A stretch of DNA of 64,000 nt from Armatimonadota bacterium. GTDB taxonomy: Bacteria; Armatimonadota; Fimbriimonadia; Fimbriimonadales; Fimbriimonadaceae. Within the stretch, counting starts at the first letter, position 1; each line of letters opens with the position of its first letter. The translations under genes were made by a program, and so were the position numbers. The stretch is from the NCBI GenBank assembly GCA_018268355.1, contig JAFDWR010000001.1, positions 215,961 to 279,960 of the forward strand, read 5' to 3'. The notes under the pieces were generated by a model. It did not search any database. It was not told the DNA's origin and was given only the letters and a program-made list of their open reading frames with translations. Shown here piece by piece: positions 40,584 through 49,268 of this stretch.

Positions 40584-41069
40584 ATGGACCCAGTGGTTGA
40601 AACGTGCAAGAAGAGCGCGGTCGATGGAATGAACATGTTCCTGCGCAACTTTGCTCACGTCCCCGACGACAAGCTGAACTTTCAGGTCACCCCGACCGCG
40701 AAGTCGCCCCTGCGGATCGCCGCCCACACCGCGCTTTACATGGGTCGGTTTGCGGCGATGATGCGGGACCGGAAGTTGCCCTCGCCGGTGGACCTCGATG
40801 CTTGGTTGAAGCTGGTCGAGGCGGAAGAGACCGCGATCACCACTCGCGAGGACATGGAGAAGGCATTCCGCGCGGGGACCGACGAGGTTCTCGCCGTGCT
40901 CGATTCGCTGACGCCCGAGGACCTCGAGTTCGCGTTTGATTCGGGGCTGGGATTCAGCTTCTCGATGCGGCAGATGATGGCGCTGCCGGGTTGGCACGCG
41001 ACCCTCCACACCGGGCAGATCGACTTCTTGCAGACGTGTTGGGGCGACCAACACGTGCACCTTTCCTAG
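40584..41069 (+). CDS. DinB-like superfamily protein
   Basis: The 161-residue product has the DinB four-helix pattern: MNMFLRNFAHVPDDKLNF, then RIAAHTALYMGRF with an early His, and ALPGWHATLHTGQIDFLQ with two late His that would complete the metal site. Its activity is unknown. TAGGAT (40572-40577) ends six bases before the ATG, so it is probably leaderless. It diverges from a membrane-protein gene only 37 bases away. Confidence 0.85.
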   Translation: MDPVVETCKKSAVDGMNMFLRNFAHVPDDKLNFQVTPTAKSPLRIAAHTALYMGRFAAMMRDRKLPSPVDLDAWLKLVEAEETAITTREDMEKAFRAGTDEVLAVLDSLTPEDLEFAFDSGLGFSFSMRQMMALPGWHATLHTGQIDFLQTCWGDQHVHLS

Positions 41070-41179
41070 GTCGTCTTTTATTGATCGGAGTGGCGGAGCG
41101 GCAAAGGACCCAGAGTTTCGGAAGTTGAGATAAGTCACTCTTCGAAGTGCGCAATGGGCGTCTGAAGGCGCAGGGATCG

Positions 41180-42355
41180 CTACCCGAGCTTCCAAATAAT
41201 GTGCGGCCAGCTCTTCGTGGGGAAATCGGGCTCGTCGATCGGCACGGTGATCACCTCCGGACCTTTCTTCGTCAGCCGATAGGTGGCCGACTCGCTGACG
41301 TACATTTCGGGCGACACCCGTTGCGCCTCTTCCAACGACTCTGGCCAGCGGCCTTCGAGGTTGTAGAACAGACCAGCGATAACCCAAGCCCTAGCCGCGG
41401 TGTACGTGCGACCTGCCTGCAATTGGACATTTCCCATCATGTAAAGGCTATCGAGGCAGCCGTGAAGGACTTCCTTTGCCGCAGAGCGTTTCGGCACCCG
41501 AACGTAGATTGGACCGCAAGTCCCCAAGGTATTAGGGTCCATTAAGACCGAGTCGCCGAGTTCGTTGAACATCTGGGTGTAGGCCTCGACGAGGGTGAGC
41601 AGGCGTTCGCGATCCACCTCGGCTGCAGGCAAGGCTCGCCAGTTGATCGGCGGTTGATCCTTCATCTGATCGGTCGCGAACATTCGCCGAAGCTGCTTCT
41701 CGCCTCCGTACTGGTCAACGTTTCTCACAAGCCCTATCTCAACCAAGGCCTCGGCGGTGAGCATATCGATGGCGCTCCCGATGTGTCCAACGTCGTGTAT
41801 GTGGGGTTCGACGAGGAGTGCCATGTCTGATTCTGGGTTATTCTTGATCGCGACCCCGATCGACCGACTCACGTACACGATAATGGCACTCCGAACGAGC
41901 TCCGCAAACATCGAGCGCTCTTCGCGCATCAGCCAGACCAGGTTGAACGAACGTTCGACCGCTTCCGCGAGACCGGCGTAGCGCTCTTCCTCAAAGGCGT
42001 GGCTCCCGTGGAGGGCGAGCATGACGAGAGGCTTGATGCACTTCAGGTCGTCATAGTCGTCGTGCCCGTGATCCCAGTTCCGCCGCTTCAAGTAGTAAGG
42101 GGCTTCGCGGGTTTGGCGCAGCAAGTCCATCACGCGGCGATAGGCCGCTTCTGCCTCTGGGGTCTTCTTTCGACCCAAAATCTCCTTCACATAGCCGATG
42201 ATGGTCGGGATTTCCTTTGGGTCCAGCAGCGGCTGAAGGATGTCGTAGGCGTTCATCTCGCCGGGCCGTGGAATCACGATCCGATTCGGATGCAGCGGAA
42301 CGCCCGCCGCTTTCGCACGTTCAAACGCCTCCTCGAGCTGGGCATCACTGATCAT
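41180..42355 (-). CDS. Hypothetical helical protein
   Basis: The 391-residue product is soluble and mostly helical, with no signal peptide or membrane helix. Notable stretches are DHGHDDYDDLKCIKPLV (Asp/His-rich), EPHIHDVGHIGSAIDML and VLMDPNTLGTCGPIYVRVP. I recognise no family. The His/Asp clusters might bind metal. It stands alone on the minus strand. Confidence 0.7.
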   Translation of the reverse strand: MISDAQLEEAFERAKAAGVPLHPNRIVIPRPGEMNAYDILQPLLDPKEIPTIIGYVKEILGRKKTPEAEAAYRRVMDLLRQTREAPYYLKRRNWDHGHDDYDDLKCIKPLVMLALHGSHAFEEERYAGLAEAVERSFNLVWLMREERSMFAELVRSAIIVYVSRSIGVAIKNNPESDMALLVEPHIHDVGHIGSAIDMLTAEALVEIGLVRNVDQYGGEKQLRRMFATDQMKDQPPINWRALPAAEVDRERLLTLVEAYTQMFNELGDSVLMDPNTLGTCGPIYVRVPKRSAAKEVLHGCLDSLYMMGNVQLQAGRTYTAARAWVIAGLFYNLEGRWPESLEEAQRVSPEMYVSESATYRLTKKGPEVITVPIDEPDFPTKSWPHIIWKLG

Positions 42356-42403
42356 CGGTATGCCTAATGTACCAGTGAATCGCCCAGCCGAGAAGGGGGA
42401 CTT

Positions 42404-42805
42404 TTACTTTGCTCGGATCCGGTTGTTCTTGGCGTCGTGGGTGATCTCGACCAGCCCCATCGCCTCGAGCAGCGGCGGAACGTAGACGCCGAACCGGCCC
42501 CGAAGGCCCTTCTTAAGCCCGTACCAGCCGCCGACCGGGTTATCCGTCGATCGTCCCCACGCCTCAAACGTGCCCGCCTTGGCTTCCTTTTGCTCGTCCG
42601 CCCCGCCGAGGTCCATCCAATCGCCGTGGGCCTTCAGCATCGCGACCGAGTCCTCGATGCAGCGTGCGTCATAGATCAAGGTCGTGTTGCCGACCTGGCA
42701 GTAGATGACCTCTTGGCCATCCTTCGTGTCGAAGTGCATCTGATACTCCGCCGTTCCGGGAGGAGTCTTGAGCTGGTAGGGGTTGTCCTTCCCGCGTTTA
42801 TCCAT
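42404..42805 (-). CDS. Conserved hypothetical protein (DUF6855-like)
   Basis: The 133-residue product reads KDNPYQLKTPPGTAEYQM, then YCQVGNTTLIYDARCIEDSV, AHGDWMDLGGADEQKEAK and AWGRSTDNPVGGWYGLKKG, ending in EITHDAKNNRIRAK. The pattern matches a small conserved family that I believe is DUF6855; the function is unknown. A decayed copy of its last 17 codons lies at 51217-51275. Confidence 0.8.
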   Translation of the reverse strand: MDKRGKDNPYQLKTPPGTAEYQMHFDTKDGQEVIYCQVGNTTLIYDARCIEDSVAMLKAHGDWMDLGGADEQKEAKAGTFEAWGRSTDNPVGGWYGLKKGLRGRFGVYVPPLLEAMGLVEITHDAKNNRIRAK

Positions 42806-42865
42806 GCGCCATTTTGCCTGGATCTTGAGAATTCAGTCAACTATCTGGGTGAGTATAATGCCGCC

Positions 42866-43366
42866 ATGAGCACCCACCTCGACCGACATCGAGCCCTGAA
42901 AACAGCCAAACAAGAGTTCGCCAAGCGGCTGCTCGCGATCCCGGCCGACAAGCGCCACGTCCAGCCTAGCGATGGCGGCTTTAGCCCCGCCGAACTCATG
43001 GAGCACCTCGCAAAGGCCGAGGAGTTCAACCTGAAGTTCCTCCGCAAGGTGGGCCCACAACAGATCGCCTCTCGCCGCGTGAAACCGGGGCCGTTCTACA
43101 ACATGATCCTCGGCTCATTCACCAACTTGAAGCGGACATCGGCCCCGCCGATGCTAAAGCCCGCGAAAACGCCCGACATGGATAGCCATCATTCGACGTG
43201 GATGAAGCACCTTGAGGAGGTCGAGAGCTTCATCACCCAAGTGCCTTCGGGGAGCAGCCCGTTCATCAAGATGAACTTCCTCTTTGGCACCCTCTCGGCG
43301 GATCAGTTCCTGGCCTTCCAAGAGGCGCACATGAAGTACCACGACCACTTCTTTCCCCAAGTTTGA
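42866..43366 (+). CDS. DinB-like protein
   Basis: The 166-residue product starts STHLDRHRALKTAKQEFAK and has DinB-type helices with SPAELMEHLAKAEEFNLKFL and a late FQEAHMKYHDHFFPQ, where the His would bind metal. TATAAT (42854-42859) ends six bases before the ATG, so it is probably leaderless. Its stop shares one base with the ArsR start (TGATG), so it begins a three-gene set. Confidence 0.85.
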   Translation: MSTHLDRHRALKTAKQEFAKRLLAIPADKRHVQPSDGGFSPAELMEHLAKAEEFNLKFLRKVGPQQIASRRVKPGPFYNMILGSFTNLKRTSAPPMLKPAKTPDMDSHHSTWMKHLEEVESFITQVPSGSSPFIKMNFLFGTLSADQFLAFQEAHMKYHDHFFPQV

Positions 43367-43698
43367 TGCCGGACCTCGCCAACAAGTCTGACCTTGACCC
43401 CATCTTCGCCGCGCTTGCCGAGCCAAACCGTCGGGCCATTCTCGAGCGTTTGGCCCAGGGTGCTGACACGGTGGAAGCGATAGCCGAAAACCTGTCGATG
43501 AGCACTTGGAACACGTTGAAACACGTGCGGGTGCTCGAAGCAGCGGGGCTGGTTTCGACGGAAAAGGTCGGTCGAAAGCGGATCTGTCGGTTAGAATTGG
43601 GCGGTTTGGACCCCATCACGGCCTGGACGGTTGACCTCCGGGCGTTCTGGAAATCGAACCTTGGGCGATTGGAGGCCCACCTCAACCGGCATGATTGA
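43366..43698 (+). CDS. ArsR-family transcriptional regulator
   Basis: The 110-residue product is a single winged helix: IFAALAEPNRRAILERLAQG, AIAENLSMSTWNTLKHVRVL, then GLVSTEKVGRKRICRLE. It lacks the Cys pairs of metal-sensing ArsR members. It belongs to the type that pairs with an AHSA1 (SRPBCC) protein, as found immediately downstream with an 8-bp overlap. Confidence 0.92.
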   Translation: MPDLANKSDLDPIFAALAEPNRRAILERLAQGADTVEAIAENLSMSTWNTLKHVRVLEAAGLVSTEKVGRKRICRLELGGLDPITAWTVDLRAFWKSNLGRLEAHLNRHD

Positions 43699-44146
43699 AT
43701 TCTTTCCCATCGGCGATGACGGCCTTCGCGTCGAGGTCTTTCTCCCTCATTCTCCGGAGCGGGTCTTTCGCGCGTGGGCGGATCGCGATGAGTTTGCGAC
43801 TTGGTTCAGAGGGTCGGAAGATGGCCACCTCGTGGTTCAAGGGTTCGACTTCCGCGAGGGTGGCGGGTTCGAGGTGACGATGGTGAGCGGTTCAGGCCAT
43901 GAGGCGACGCTCGTGGGGACGTATCTCCAGATCGTGCAGGATTCGGAGCTGCAGTTCACCTGGTCGTGGCGCTCACCCGAAGGCCTGAGCCCCCAGATGG
44001 TGGTCACGCTAACCCTCCAGGCCGCTGAGCGCGGGACGCACCTGGTGATCGACCACCGTCCGTTCCTCTCGCCCGAGGCGCGGGACATGCACCGGAGTGG
44101 CTGGCAACCGTGTCTTTCAAACCTGGTGCGGCATCTCTGCGATTGA
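43691..44146 (+). CDS. SRPBCC (AHSA1-like) domain protein
   Basis: The 151-residue product has the START-like AHSA1 pattern: FLPHSPERVFRAWADRDEFATWF, cut here as VFRAWADRDEFATWF, then DFREGGGFEVTM, LVGTYLQIVQDSELQFTW and a C-terminal amphipathic helix SGWQPCLSNLVRHL. These proteins bind small hydrophobic ligands. Co-transcription with an ArsR regulator is common. The ATG overlaps the regulator's stop. Confidence 0.9.
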   Translation: MIEFFPIGDDGLRVEVFLPHSPERVFRAWADRDEFATWFRGSEDGHLVVQGFDFREGGGFEVTMVSGSGHEATLVGTYLQIVQDSELQFTWSWRSPEGLSPQMVVTLTLQAAERGTHLVIDHRPFLSPEARDMHRSGWQPCLSNLVRHLCD

Positions 44147-44207
44147 TCGGAGTCTAGGATCCGCCATGGCCAACAGACCCTAGACCTCCGTGCGGGAAGC
44201 CAGTTTC

Positions 44208-45017
44208 TTAGCGCTTGGCGGTGACAGGCTTTTCCGCCACGATCAAGTGAATTGTCGCGCTGTATCCGATCGAGTCATAGCCCGTTCCTTTGGCGGTGGA
44301 ATCCTTGAAGTGGGCGACGATGAGCCACTGGCCCGAGCGGTCGAAGGCCTTGCCTGCGATGCCGCTGCCGTCGGTCTTGAACTCAAAGGCTGGATCAAGA
44401 TCGCCCTTGAGCTCAACCCCCTTGGGAATGAAGCTCACCACGGCGTCGCGCATCGGCTTCCCCTTGAAGAGAAGCTGCACCTTGAACGTGGATCCAACGA
44501 GCGCCGATTCAAAGGGATCGGAGACAGGAACAAGCTCAAAGGGTGAGCCCACCTGGCTGAGGTTCTTGGGCAGTTTCCTGCTTGACCTCGACGAGCCATC
44601 CTTCACGAACAGGAACGACTTGGCGCACTTGATATCCCGCACGGGGGCGTAGGACATCACCTGGTCAAACGTCGACACGAGCTGATAGCCACCCGCCTTC
44701 GATGCCGCGAATCCGGTGGACCAATAGCTCGTCTTCGACTCGAGCATCGTCTCCTGGAGCTTGCTCGTGAGGTCGTTCCGGCTTCCATCCGGTGAGAGAA
44801 CCAGGAGCTGTTGCCGGCCAGCGGGAATCCGGTCTCGGAGCGCAAAGTCGCGATGGTGGTTGCCGTGGTTCCCGAGCATAAGCGAGAGCTTCATCTCTTG
44901 CCCGACCTTACAGACCGCACTGGAAGCCTCGATCCAAATATCGTGGGCCTTGGCCTGGCTCATAAGAGCCAAGCCAAGCACGATTCCAAGCGTTCGACCT
45001 TGGACGGTCCTAATCAC
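44208..45017 (-). CDS. DUF4198 family exported protein
   Basis: The 269-residue product has a signal peptide ending SQAKA, giving a mature start of HDIWIEAS, typical of DUF4198 proteins (NikM-like, linked to nickel or other metal uptake). Beta-rich blocks follow: KLSLMLGNHGNHHRDFAL (four His), GSTFKVQLLFKGKPM and GQWLIVAHFKD. The N-terminal His could bind metal. It shares one base with the preceding prepilin gene, so the two are probably co-transcribed. Confidence 0.85.
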   Translation of the reverse strand: MIRTVQGRTLGIVLGLALMSQAKAHDIWIEASSAVCKVGQEMKLSLMLGNHGNHHRDFALRDRIPAGRQQLLVLSPDGSRNDLTSKLQETMLESKTSYWSTGFAASKAGGYQLVSTFDQVMSYAPVRDIKCAKSFLFVKDGSSRSSRKLPKNLSQVGSPFELVPVSDPFESALVGSTFKVQLLFKGKPMRDAVVSFIPKGVELKGDLDPAFEFKTDGSGIAGKAFDRSGQWLIVAHFKDSTAKGTGYDSIGYSATIHLIVAEKPVTAKR

Positions 45018-45781
45018 TAGTTGCGCCTTCCTTCGTTCCTCGGGTCAAACGAACCCGCATAGATTCGGTTCGGGAGGTCGCGCCACCAAACCTGGGACCA
45101 GCGGCCAAACTTCGCGTGGCCATCCGCGTAGGCAAAGTTCGATCCTTCGCTGAAGGCGCGGAGCTTAATCTCCTTTGTTTCGCCAATTGCCGCATCCCAA
45201 GTCAGGTTCTGCATAAAGCCGCTGACCTGCTCCGAGGGCGATCCCCAATAGAAGCCGTGGAAGTGGTCGCGGGGGGCAACGTCGTCACGGGCGAGAGCGA
45301 TGTAGATCACGTTGGCCGGGGCGGGGAGGCTGCTTTGGACCGAGAAAGCGCCAACGGTTCCGCTCGTGGGGTCGGTGTATTGGCCCGACATGTAGGCGCT
45401 GAGGAGGTAGCTCGTCCACCGATAGGACCAGCGGATATCGGAGGCTGGGGTCTCGGGAGTCGGTCGCTGAACTCCAGCCGGCGGCCACAGCGTGCTCGCG
45501 TCGCCCGGTGAGCGAAACATGTCCCAGTTCTTGATGTAGGTCTGGCACTGCATCGGCCAGTTGTTGCCCTTCGACGGGAACGACGTGAGCGGGAAGCGGT
45601 CGTCGTTGTCGCCGCCATAAAGCATCATCATCGTCCCCAACTGCTTGAGGTTGCTCAGGTCGGCCGTCTTCTTTGCGGCGAGCTTTGCCTGGGCAAAAAC
45701 AGGGAAGAGGATGGCGGCGAGAATCGCGATGATCGCAATGACGACGAGAAGCTCAATGAGCGTGAATGCTTTGGATTTCAT
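45017..45781 (-). CDS. Type II secretion/prepilin-like protein with H-X9-DG ending
   Basis: The 254-residue product begins with a class III prepilin signal ([20 protein letters not shown]), with Ala where Gly usually precedes the cleavage site. The C-terminus contains [14 protein letters not shown], the DG-H motif of the prepilin-like proteins common in Planctomycetes and Armatimonadota. It would be processed by a prepilin peptidase and form or decorate a pseudopilus. AAGAAAG precedes the ATG. Confidence 0.9.
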   Translation of the reverse strand: MKSKAFTLIELLVVIAIIAILAAILFPVFAQAKLAAKKTADLSNLKQLGTMMMLYGGDNDDRFPLTSFPSKGNNWPMQCQTYIKNWDMFRSPGDASTLWPPAGVQRPTPETPASDIRWSYRWTSYLLSAYMSGQYTDPTSGTVGAFSVQSSLPAPANVIYIALARDDVAPRDHFHGFYWGSPSEQVSGFMQNLTWDAAIGETKEIKLRAFSEGSNFAYADGHAKFGRWSQVWWRDLPNRIYAGSFDPRNEGRRN

Positions 45782-45959
45782 TTGGTTTCTTTCTTAGAGT
45801 TGGCTTGGACTGACCGCCCAGAAATAGGGCGATGATGCATAGCAGGAACAGGGCATAGACGGCAGGTTCCAGCAGCACCCACCGACCAAGCATGATCTGC
45901 TTTGCAATCGGATAGGTGCTGGCGGTTTCTGCGGGCGTCAGCTCGGATGTGGAGGACAT
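45753..45959 (-). CDS. Small single-pass membrane protein
   Basis: The 68-residue product has a polar N-terminus, a helix ([20 protein letters not shown]) and a basic tail. It overlaps the prepilin gene start by 29 bases in another frame. Membrane helix and position between two cluster genes support it; there is no homology to report. Confidence 0.55.
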   Translation of the reverse strand: MSSTSELTPAETASTYPIAKQIMLGRWVLLEPAVYALFLLCIIALFLGGQSKPTLRKKPNEIQSIHAH

Positions 45960-45975
45960 AGAACCCCGTGGGGAC

Positions 45976-46623
45976 CTACATCTTCTCCATTCCGAGCGGG
46001 CAGCCGGACGTGATCTCTTGGGGCGCGGGGCGGGTCTCCATCTTTCGGTCCTTCACCTTCGCCAGCTTGGCGATCCGAGCGGTGACCTCGCGCAGCATCG
46101 GCGCGGAGTAGCCCGCGTAGCTGAGCGCGATCCTGCCCTTGGTGTCGATGAGTCGCGCCGCCAGGCCCGCCTCGGCCTTGTACGCCTTGGCGATGGCTCC
46201 CTTCGGGTCGGAAAGGACGCGGAATTGCGGCTTGGTCGTCTGCTTCCACGACTTGGCCGCATCAACGTCGCCATAGACGACGCCAACCACGTTGGCGACA
46301 TCGCCATAGTAGTTCTGGATCCGATCGAAGTACGGCTTGCCGCTCTTGCAGCAGGGGCAGCCCTTTTCGATGAAGACCAGGACCGTCGGCTTGTTAGATA
46401 GGGCCTTCAGCGTAACGGTGACGCCGGCCGAATCCTTGGTGGTGAAGTCGGGCGCCTTAGCACCGTTTAGTTTGCCGGCCGCAACGATCTTTGAATTGTC
46501 CGTCGCATGGCCCGCTTGTTTGCCGTTAGCGTCTAGCGTGTGTTTGTGATTTTCCTGGGCTTGGACACCAAAGGTGACGCAGACTAGCAGGATACCCGTC
46601 GAAATGTGGTTCTTAAGATTCAT
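45976..46623 (-). CDS. Exported redoxin (thioredoxin-fold) protein with CPCC motif
   Basis: The 215-residue product has a signal peptide ([15 protein letters not shown]), a His-containing linker and a redoxin domain: [34 protein letters not shown] (CPCC active site), and [17 protein letters not shown]. It ends [10 protein letters not shown]. It probably acts as an extracytoplasmic thiol oxidoreductase or peroxidase. GAGGAA is six bases before ATG 46623. Confidence 0.85.
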   Translation of the reverse strand: MNLKNHISTGILLVCVTFGVQAQENHKHTLDANGKQAGHATDNSKIVAAGKLNGAKAPDFTTKDSAGVTVTLKALSNKPTVLVFIEKGCPCCKSGKPYFDRIQNYYGDVANVVGVVYGDVDAAKSWKQTTKPQFRVLSDPKGAIAKAYKAEAGLAARLIDTKGRIALSYAGYSAPMLREVTARIAKLAKVKDRKMETRPAPQEITSGCPLGMEKM

Positions 46624-46697
46624 ATGATTCCTCAATAGGTCTTGGCACGATGGGGCGTCAAAACGGCCCATCAAAAGCAGACTCCGAGATTTGGGGA

Positions 46698-47144
46698 TCA
46701 GATGAACCGGGGCGGGGGAGTGGGCGGCGGGGTTTTGTAGCCCGAGTAGGCATGAAGTGCGCCGCGAACTTGGGTCCCTCGGATCACCGGCATCGAGGGT
46801 AATTTGAATTCAACTTCGGAAGCCAGCACGGAAAGGAACACGAACCTAACTGATTCGCGGTGGTCGGACTTTGCTTGGTTCGCTGCGGCCGACTTTTCGG
46901 CGCATTGACACTGAACAAAGTAGGCTTCGCCTTCACGGGGCTTGCGTTCAATGGTCTTTTTGACCAGCTTGCCGCAACAATCACGAACAAGAACAACGTC
47001 GGAGACCAATTGGACCGGTGCGGTGGGGCATTGGACGCCTCGCGGCGTCATCGGCCCGATGGGAGACATCGCGCACATCCAGATACAGAAGGCCAATAAG
47101 AAACCTCCGGTTTGTCTGAATGCGATTCTCCACGACTCCGCCAT
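46698..47144 (-). CDS. Small exported Cys-rich protein
   Basis: The 148-residue product has a signal-like helix ([18 protein letters not shown]), then [16 protein letters not shown] and [10 protein letters not shown] (Cys pairs CC and CQC), and ends in a Pro-rich tail ([11 protein letters not shown]). The Cys pairs could bind a metal. It lies upstream of the redoxin gene on the same strand. I do not recognise a family; its start (47144 or 47162) is uncertain. Confidence 0.55.
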   Translation of the reverse strand: MAESWRIAFRQTGGFLLAFCIWMCAMSPIGPMTPRGVQCPTAPVQLVSDVVLVRDCCGKLVKKTIERKPREGEAYFVQCQCAEKSAAANQAKSDHRESVRFVFLSVLASEVEFKLPSMPVIRGTQVRGALHAYSGYKTPPPTPPPRFI

Positions 47145-47244
47145 TCGAGTGCAGGTTACCACGCTAGTTCGGCATTCGTCTAGGAGGGAATCCGGTGGTC
47201 TTCAGTGGCCGTGGCCAGTTTTGAATGAAAACCGAGAGGCGACA

Positions 47245-47277
47245 AGAAGAGGGGCTCCGCTACTCGTGCAGAGCCCC
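47245..47277 (-). terminator. Terminator after the quinone-reductase gene
   Basis: GGGGCTC (47251-47257) and GAGCCCC (47271-47277) form a perfect 7-bp stem. On the minus strand it is followed by TCTTCTTG. Confidence 0.65.
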
Positions 47278-47302
47278 CTGGCACCCCAAAGGGCTATGGA
47301 CG

Positions 47303-47884
47303 TCAGCCCGCGTCGCGCGACCCGAGCGCCTTCGCGTTCTCAAGCCAAGCCGAGATGCGGTCGGGCGTGGCGGTGCGCACGCGGCAGAACTCGCGCGTCC
47401 GCAGGACCTTGAACCCGGAGAACCAGAGCGTTGCCCAGCGAAGCCACGTGATTGCCGACCCGCGATACACGAATCGGTGCCAGAACGACGGTGAATCCAT
47501 CGTGAGCAGGATCCGCGCAGTGCGACCCTTCAGCAGCTTGACCGGGAGTCCGTTTTCGCCGTAGTTGAACGCGAAACCCGAGGTCATCGCGCGGTCGACA
47601 AAGCTCTTCAGAGCGGCGGGAGCCGATCCCCACCAGACCGGATAGACGACGGCGACATGAGCGGCCTCGCGGATCAGGTCTTGGGCGCGCTGGATGTCGG
47701 GTTCAAGGGTCTTGACGGTTCGGGGATCGGCGAGCCGGTCAAAGTCCAGCGCAGCGAGGTCGAGGATGGTCACGGTGGCACCCGATTGTCGCGCCCCTTC
47801 GGCATAGCTCTCGGCGAGCGAGCGGCAAAGCGACTGGGGAGCGGGGTGGCCAAGAAGAACGAGAACTTGTCGAGTGGTTTTCAT
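47303..47884 (-). CDS. NAD(P)H-dependent oxidoreductase, flavodoxin-like (NQO family)
   Basis: The 193-residue product has the flavodoxin-fold start VLVLLGHPAPQSLCRSLAES, the block VAVVYPVWWGSAPAALKSFVDRAM and FNYGENGLP typical of KefF/MdaB-like quinone reductases that bind FMN/FAD. It probably reduces quinones or electrophiles. AGGTGAG is six bases before the ATG. It diverges from a TetR gene with paired operator-like sites, so control by that repressor is likely. Confidence 0.9.
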   Translation of the reverse strand: MKTTRQVLVLLGHPAPQSLCRSLAESYAEGARQSGATVTILDLAALDFDRLADPRTVKTLEPDIQRAQDLIREAAHVAVVYPVWWGSAPAALKSFVDRAMTSGFAFNYGENGLPVKLLKGRTARILLTMDSPSFWHRFVYRGSAITWLRWATLWFSGFKVLRTREFCRVRTATPDRISAWLENAKALGSRDAG

Positions 47885-47895
47885 CGTAACTCACC

Positions 47896-47948
47896 TATAA
47901 TGTAAACGCTGAATACATTGTACATCAAAAGTATTCGGTGCATACATT
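47896..47948. promoter_or_regulatory. TetR-type operator pair and promoter
   Basis: AATGTA (47899-47904) and TACATT (47914-47919) form an inverted repeat. The longer motif AATGTA-N3-C-N2-GAATAC at 47899-47916 recurs in inverted orientation at 47931-47948. TATAAT at 47896-47901 overlaps the first site and could be the TetR -10. The sites lie between the TetR and quinone-reductase genes. Confidence 0.55.
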
Positions 47949-47951
47949 GAG

Positions 47952-48509
47952 ATGAAGAAAAAAAGTGAATCGTACCGACACGGGAGCTTGCCCCAGACGC
48001 TGGTTGAGGGTGCGCTGAAGCTGCTGGAGACCCAAACCGCCGAGGAGCTGAGTGTCCGCGAGCTGGCCGAGCTCGCCGGGGTCAGCCCCCGCGCCCCTTA
48101 CGTTCACTTCCCAACGAAGCGCGACCTCTTGAAGGCGGTGGCCGTGCGGGGGTTCGAGCAGCTCACCGAAGCAGGGGAAGCGGCAAGGGGCGACCTTATC
48201 GCCCTCGGCAAGGTCTATATTCGCCTCGGGCTCGAGCATCCCAACCTTTATCGACTGATGTTCAGCGGGGTTCTGGACGCGGATTGCACCCAGGCGGACG
48301 AGTCGTACCGCCAGGTCCAAGAGGCGATCTCGGCCCGGAAGCCGGATTGGGACGAGGGCCGGGTCGCGACCGCAAGCCTGGGGCTATGGGCCTTTGTCCA
48401 TGGCCTGACGGAGCTGCAGCTGCTCGGCCTGGTGTCACCCGAGACGTGGGAGCATGTCAAGTTCGAGCACCTCGCCGGCGCGCTGGGGGAGATCCTGCGG
48501 GCAGAGTAG
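47952..48509 (+). CDS. TetR/AcrR-family transcriptional regulator
   Basis: The 185-residue product has the TetR helix-turn-helix (ELSVRELAELAGVSPRAPYV, HFPTKRDLLKAV) and a WHG-type C-terminal ligand domain (IRLGLEHPNLYRLMFSG). It probably represses the divergent quinone reductase and itself. A decayed copy of its last 30 codons is found at 52209-52297. Confidence 0.92.
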   Translation: MKKKSESYRHGSLPQTLVEGALKLLETQTAEELSVRELAELAGVSPRAPYVHFPTKRDLLKAVAVRGFEQLTEAGEAARGDLIALGKVYIRLGLEHPNLYRLMFSGVLDADCTQADESYRQVQEAISARKPDWDEGRVATASLGLWAFVHGLTELQLLGLVSPETWEHVKFEHLAGALGEILRAE

Positions 48510-48565
48510 GCGGGCCGGTCTCTCCAGGGTAACTTGATTCGCCACTTGGAAGGAATCTAACCCCC

Positions 48566-49048
48566 ATGCCGCCCTTTGTGCCCAAAGACTTTGCCGTTCC
48601 GGCCACTCTCAAAACGAACGAGTTTCACTTAAGGATGCTCACCGTCAACGACGTGGTCAAGGACTTCGATGCCGTGATCACCAGCGTCGACCACTGCAAG
48701 ACGATTTGGGGTGGAAAATGGCCCGAGGGTCTCACCCTTGAACAAAACCTGATCGACCTCGGCTGGCACCAGAAGGAGTTCCAGATCCGGCAATCGTTCG
48801 CCTACACGGTTGTCGCCCCCGATGAATCCATGGTCCTTGGATGCGTTTACATCAACCCGACGGACAAGTCTGGGATTGACGCCGAGGTCTATCTCTGGAT
48901 TCGGCAGAGCCACCTCGCAAGCGGAATGGAGACGCGGCTTTACCAGGCGGTTCGGGAGTGGGTGCAATCAGATTGGCCCTTTGCGGCTGTCGCCTACCCT
49001 GGTCGGAGTATTTCGCTCGCCGAGTGGCGAGAAATCGAGTCGATTTAG
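48566..49048 (+). CDS. GNAT-like acetyltransferase
   Basis: The 160-residue product fits a GNAT fold: NEFHLRMLTVNDVVKDFDAV, SFAYTVVAPDESMVLGCVYI (strand 4) and DAEVYLWIRQSHLASGMETRL in place of the acetyl-CoA loop R/Q-x-x-G-x-G/A. The substrate is unknown. AAGGAATC precedes the ATG by about ten bases. A diverged copy of its last 40 codons is fused to a lipoprotein start at 50811-51092. Confidence 0.75.
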   Translation: MPPFVPKDFAVPATLKTNEFHLRMLTVNDVVKDFDAVITSVDHCKTIWGGKWPEGLTLEQNLIDLGWHQKEFQIRQSFAYTVVAPDESMVLGCVYINPTDKSGIDAEVYLWIRQSHLASGMETRLYQAVREWVQSDWPFAAVAYPGRSISLAEWREIESI

Positions 49049-49268
49049 ACCCCGACTACAATCACTAGATCCAGAAATGTCCCTAGTCCATGCTGCTGTT
49101 GCAATCCTAGAGCGTAACCCACCCTCGATTCACGACAAGAAGGAGTCAAAATAGACACCTTGTCGTTGAAGGCCTTCTGGACTGCGCATCATTTCACTCA
49201 TCCCGCCCATTGCCAAAACACATCTCTATCCAATGTCTTTGGTGGAGAAATGTAACTCCAAGGGCGCA

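Noticed and set aside
49077-49154. A 25-codon frame starting MSLVHAAVAILERN
   Set aside because: It is too short, with no ribosome binding site or recognised domain, though it might be an N-terminal gene fragment.
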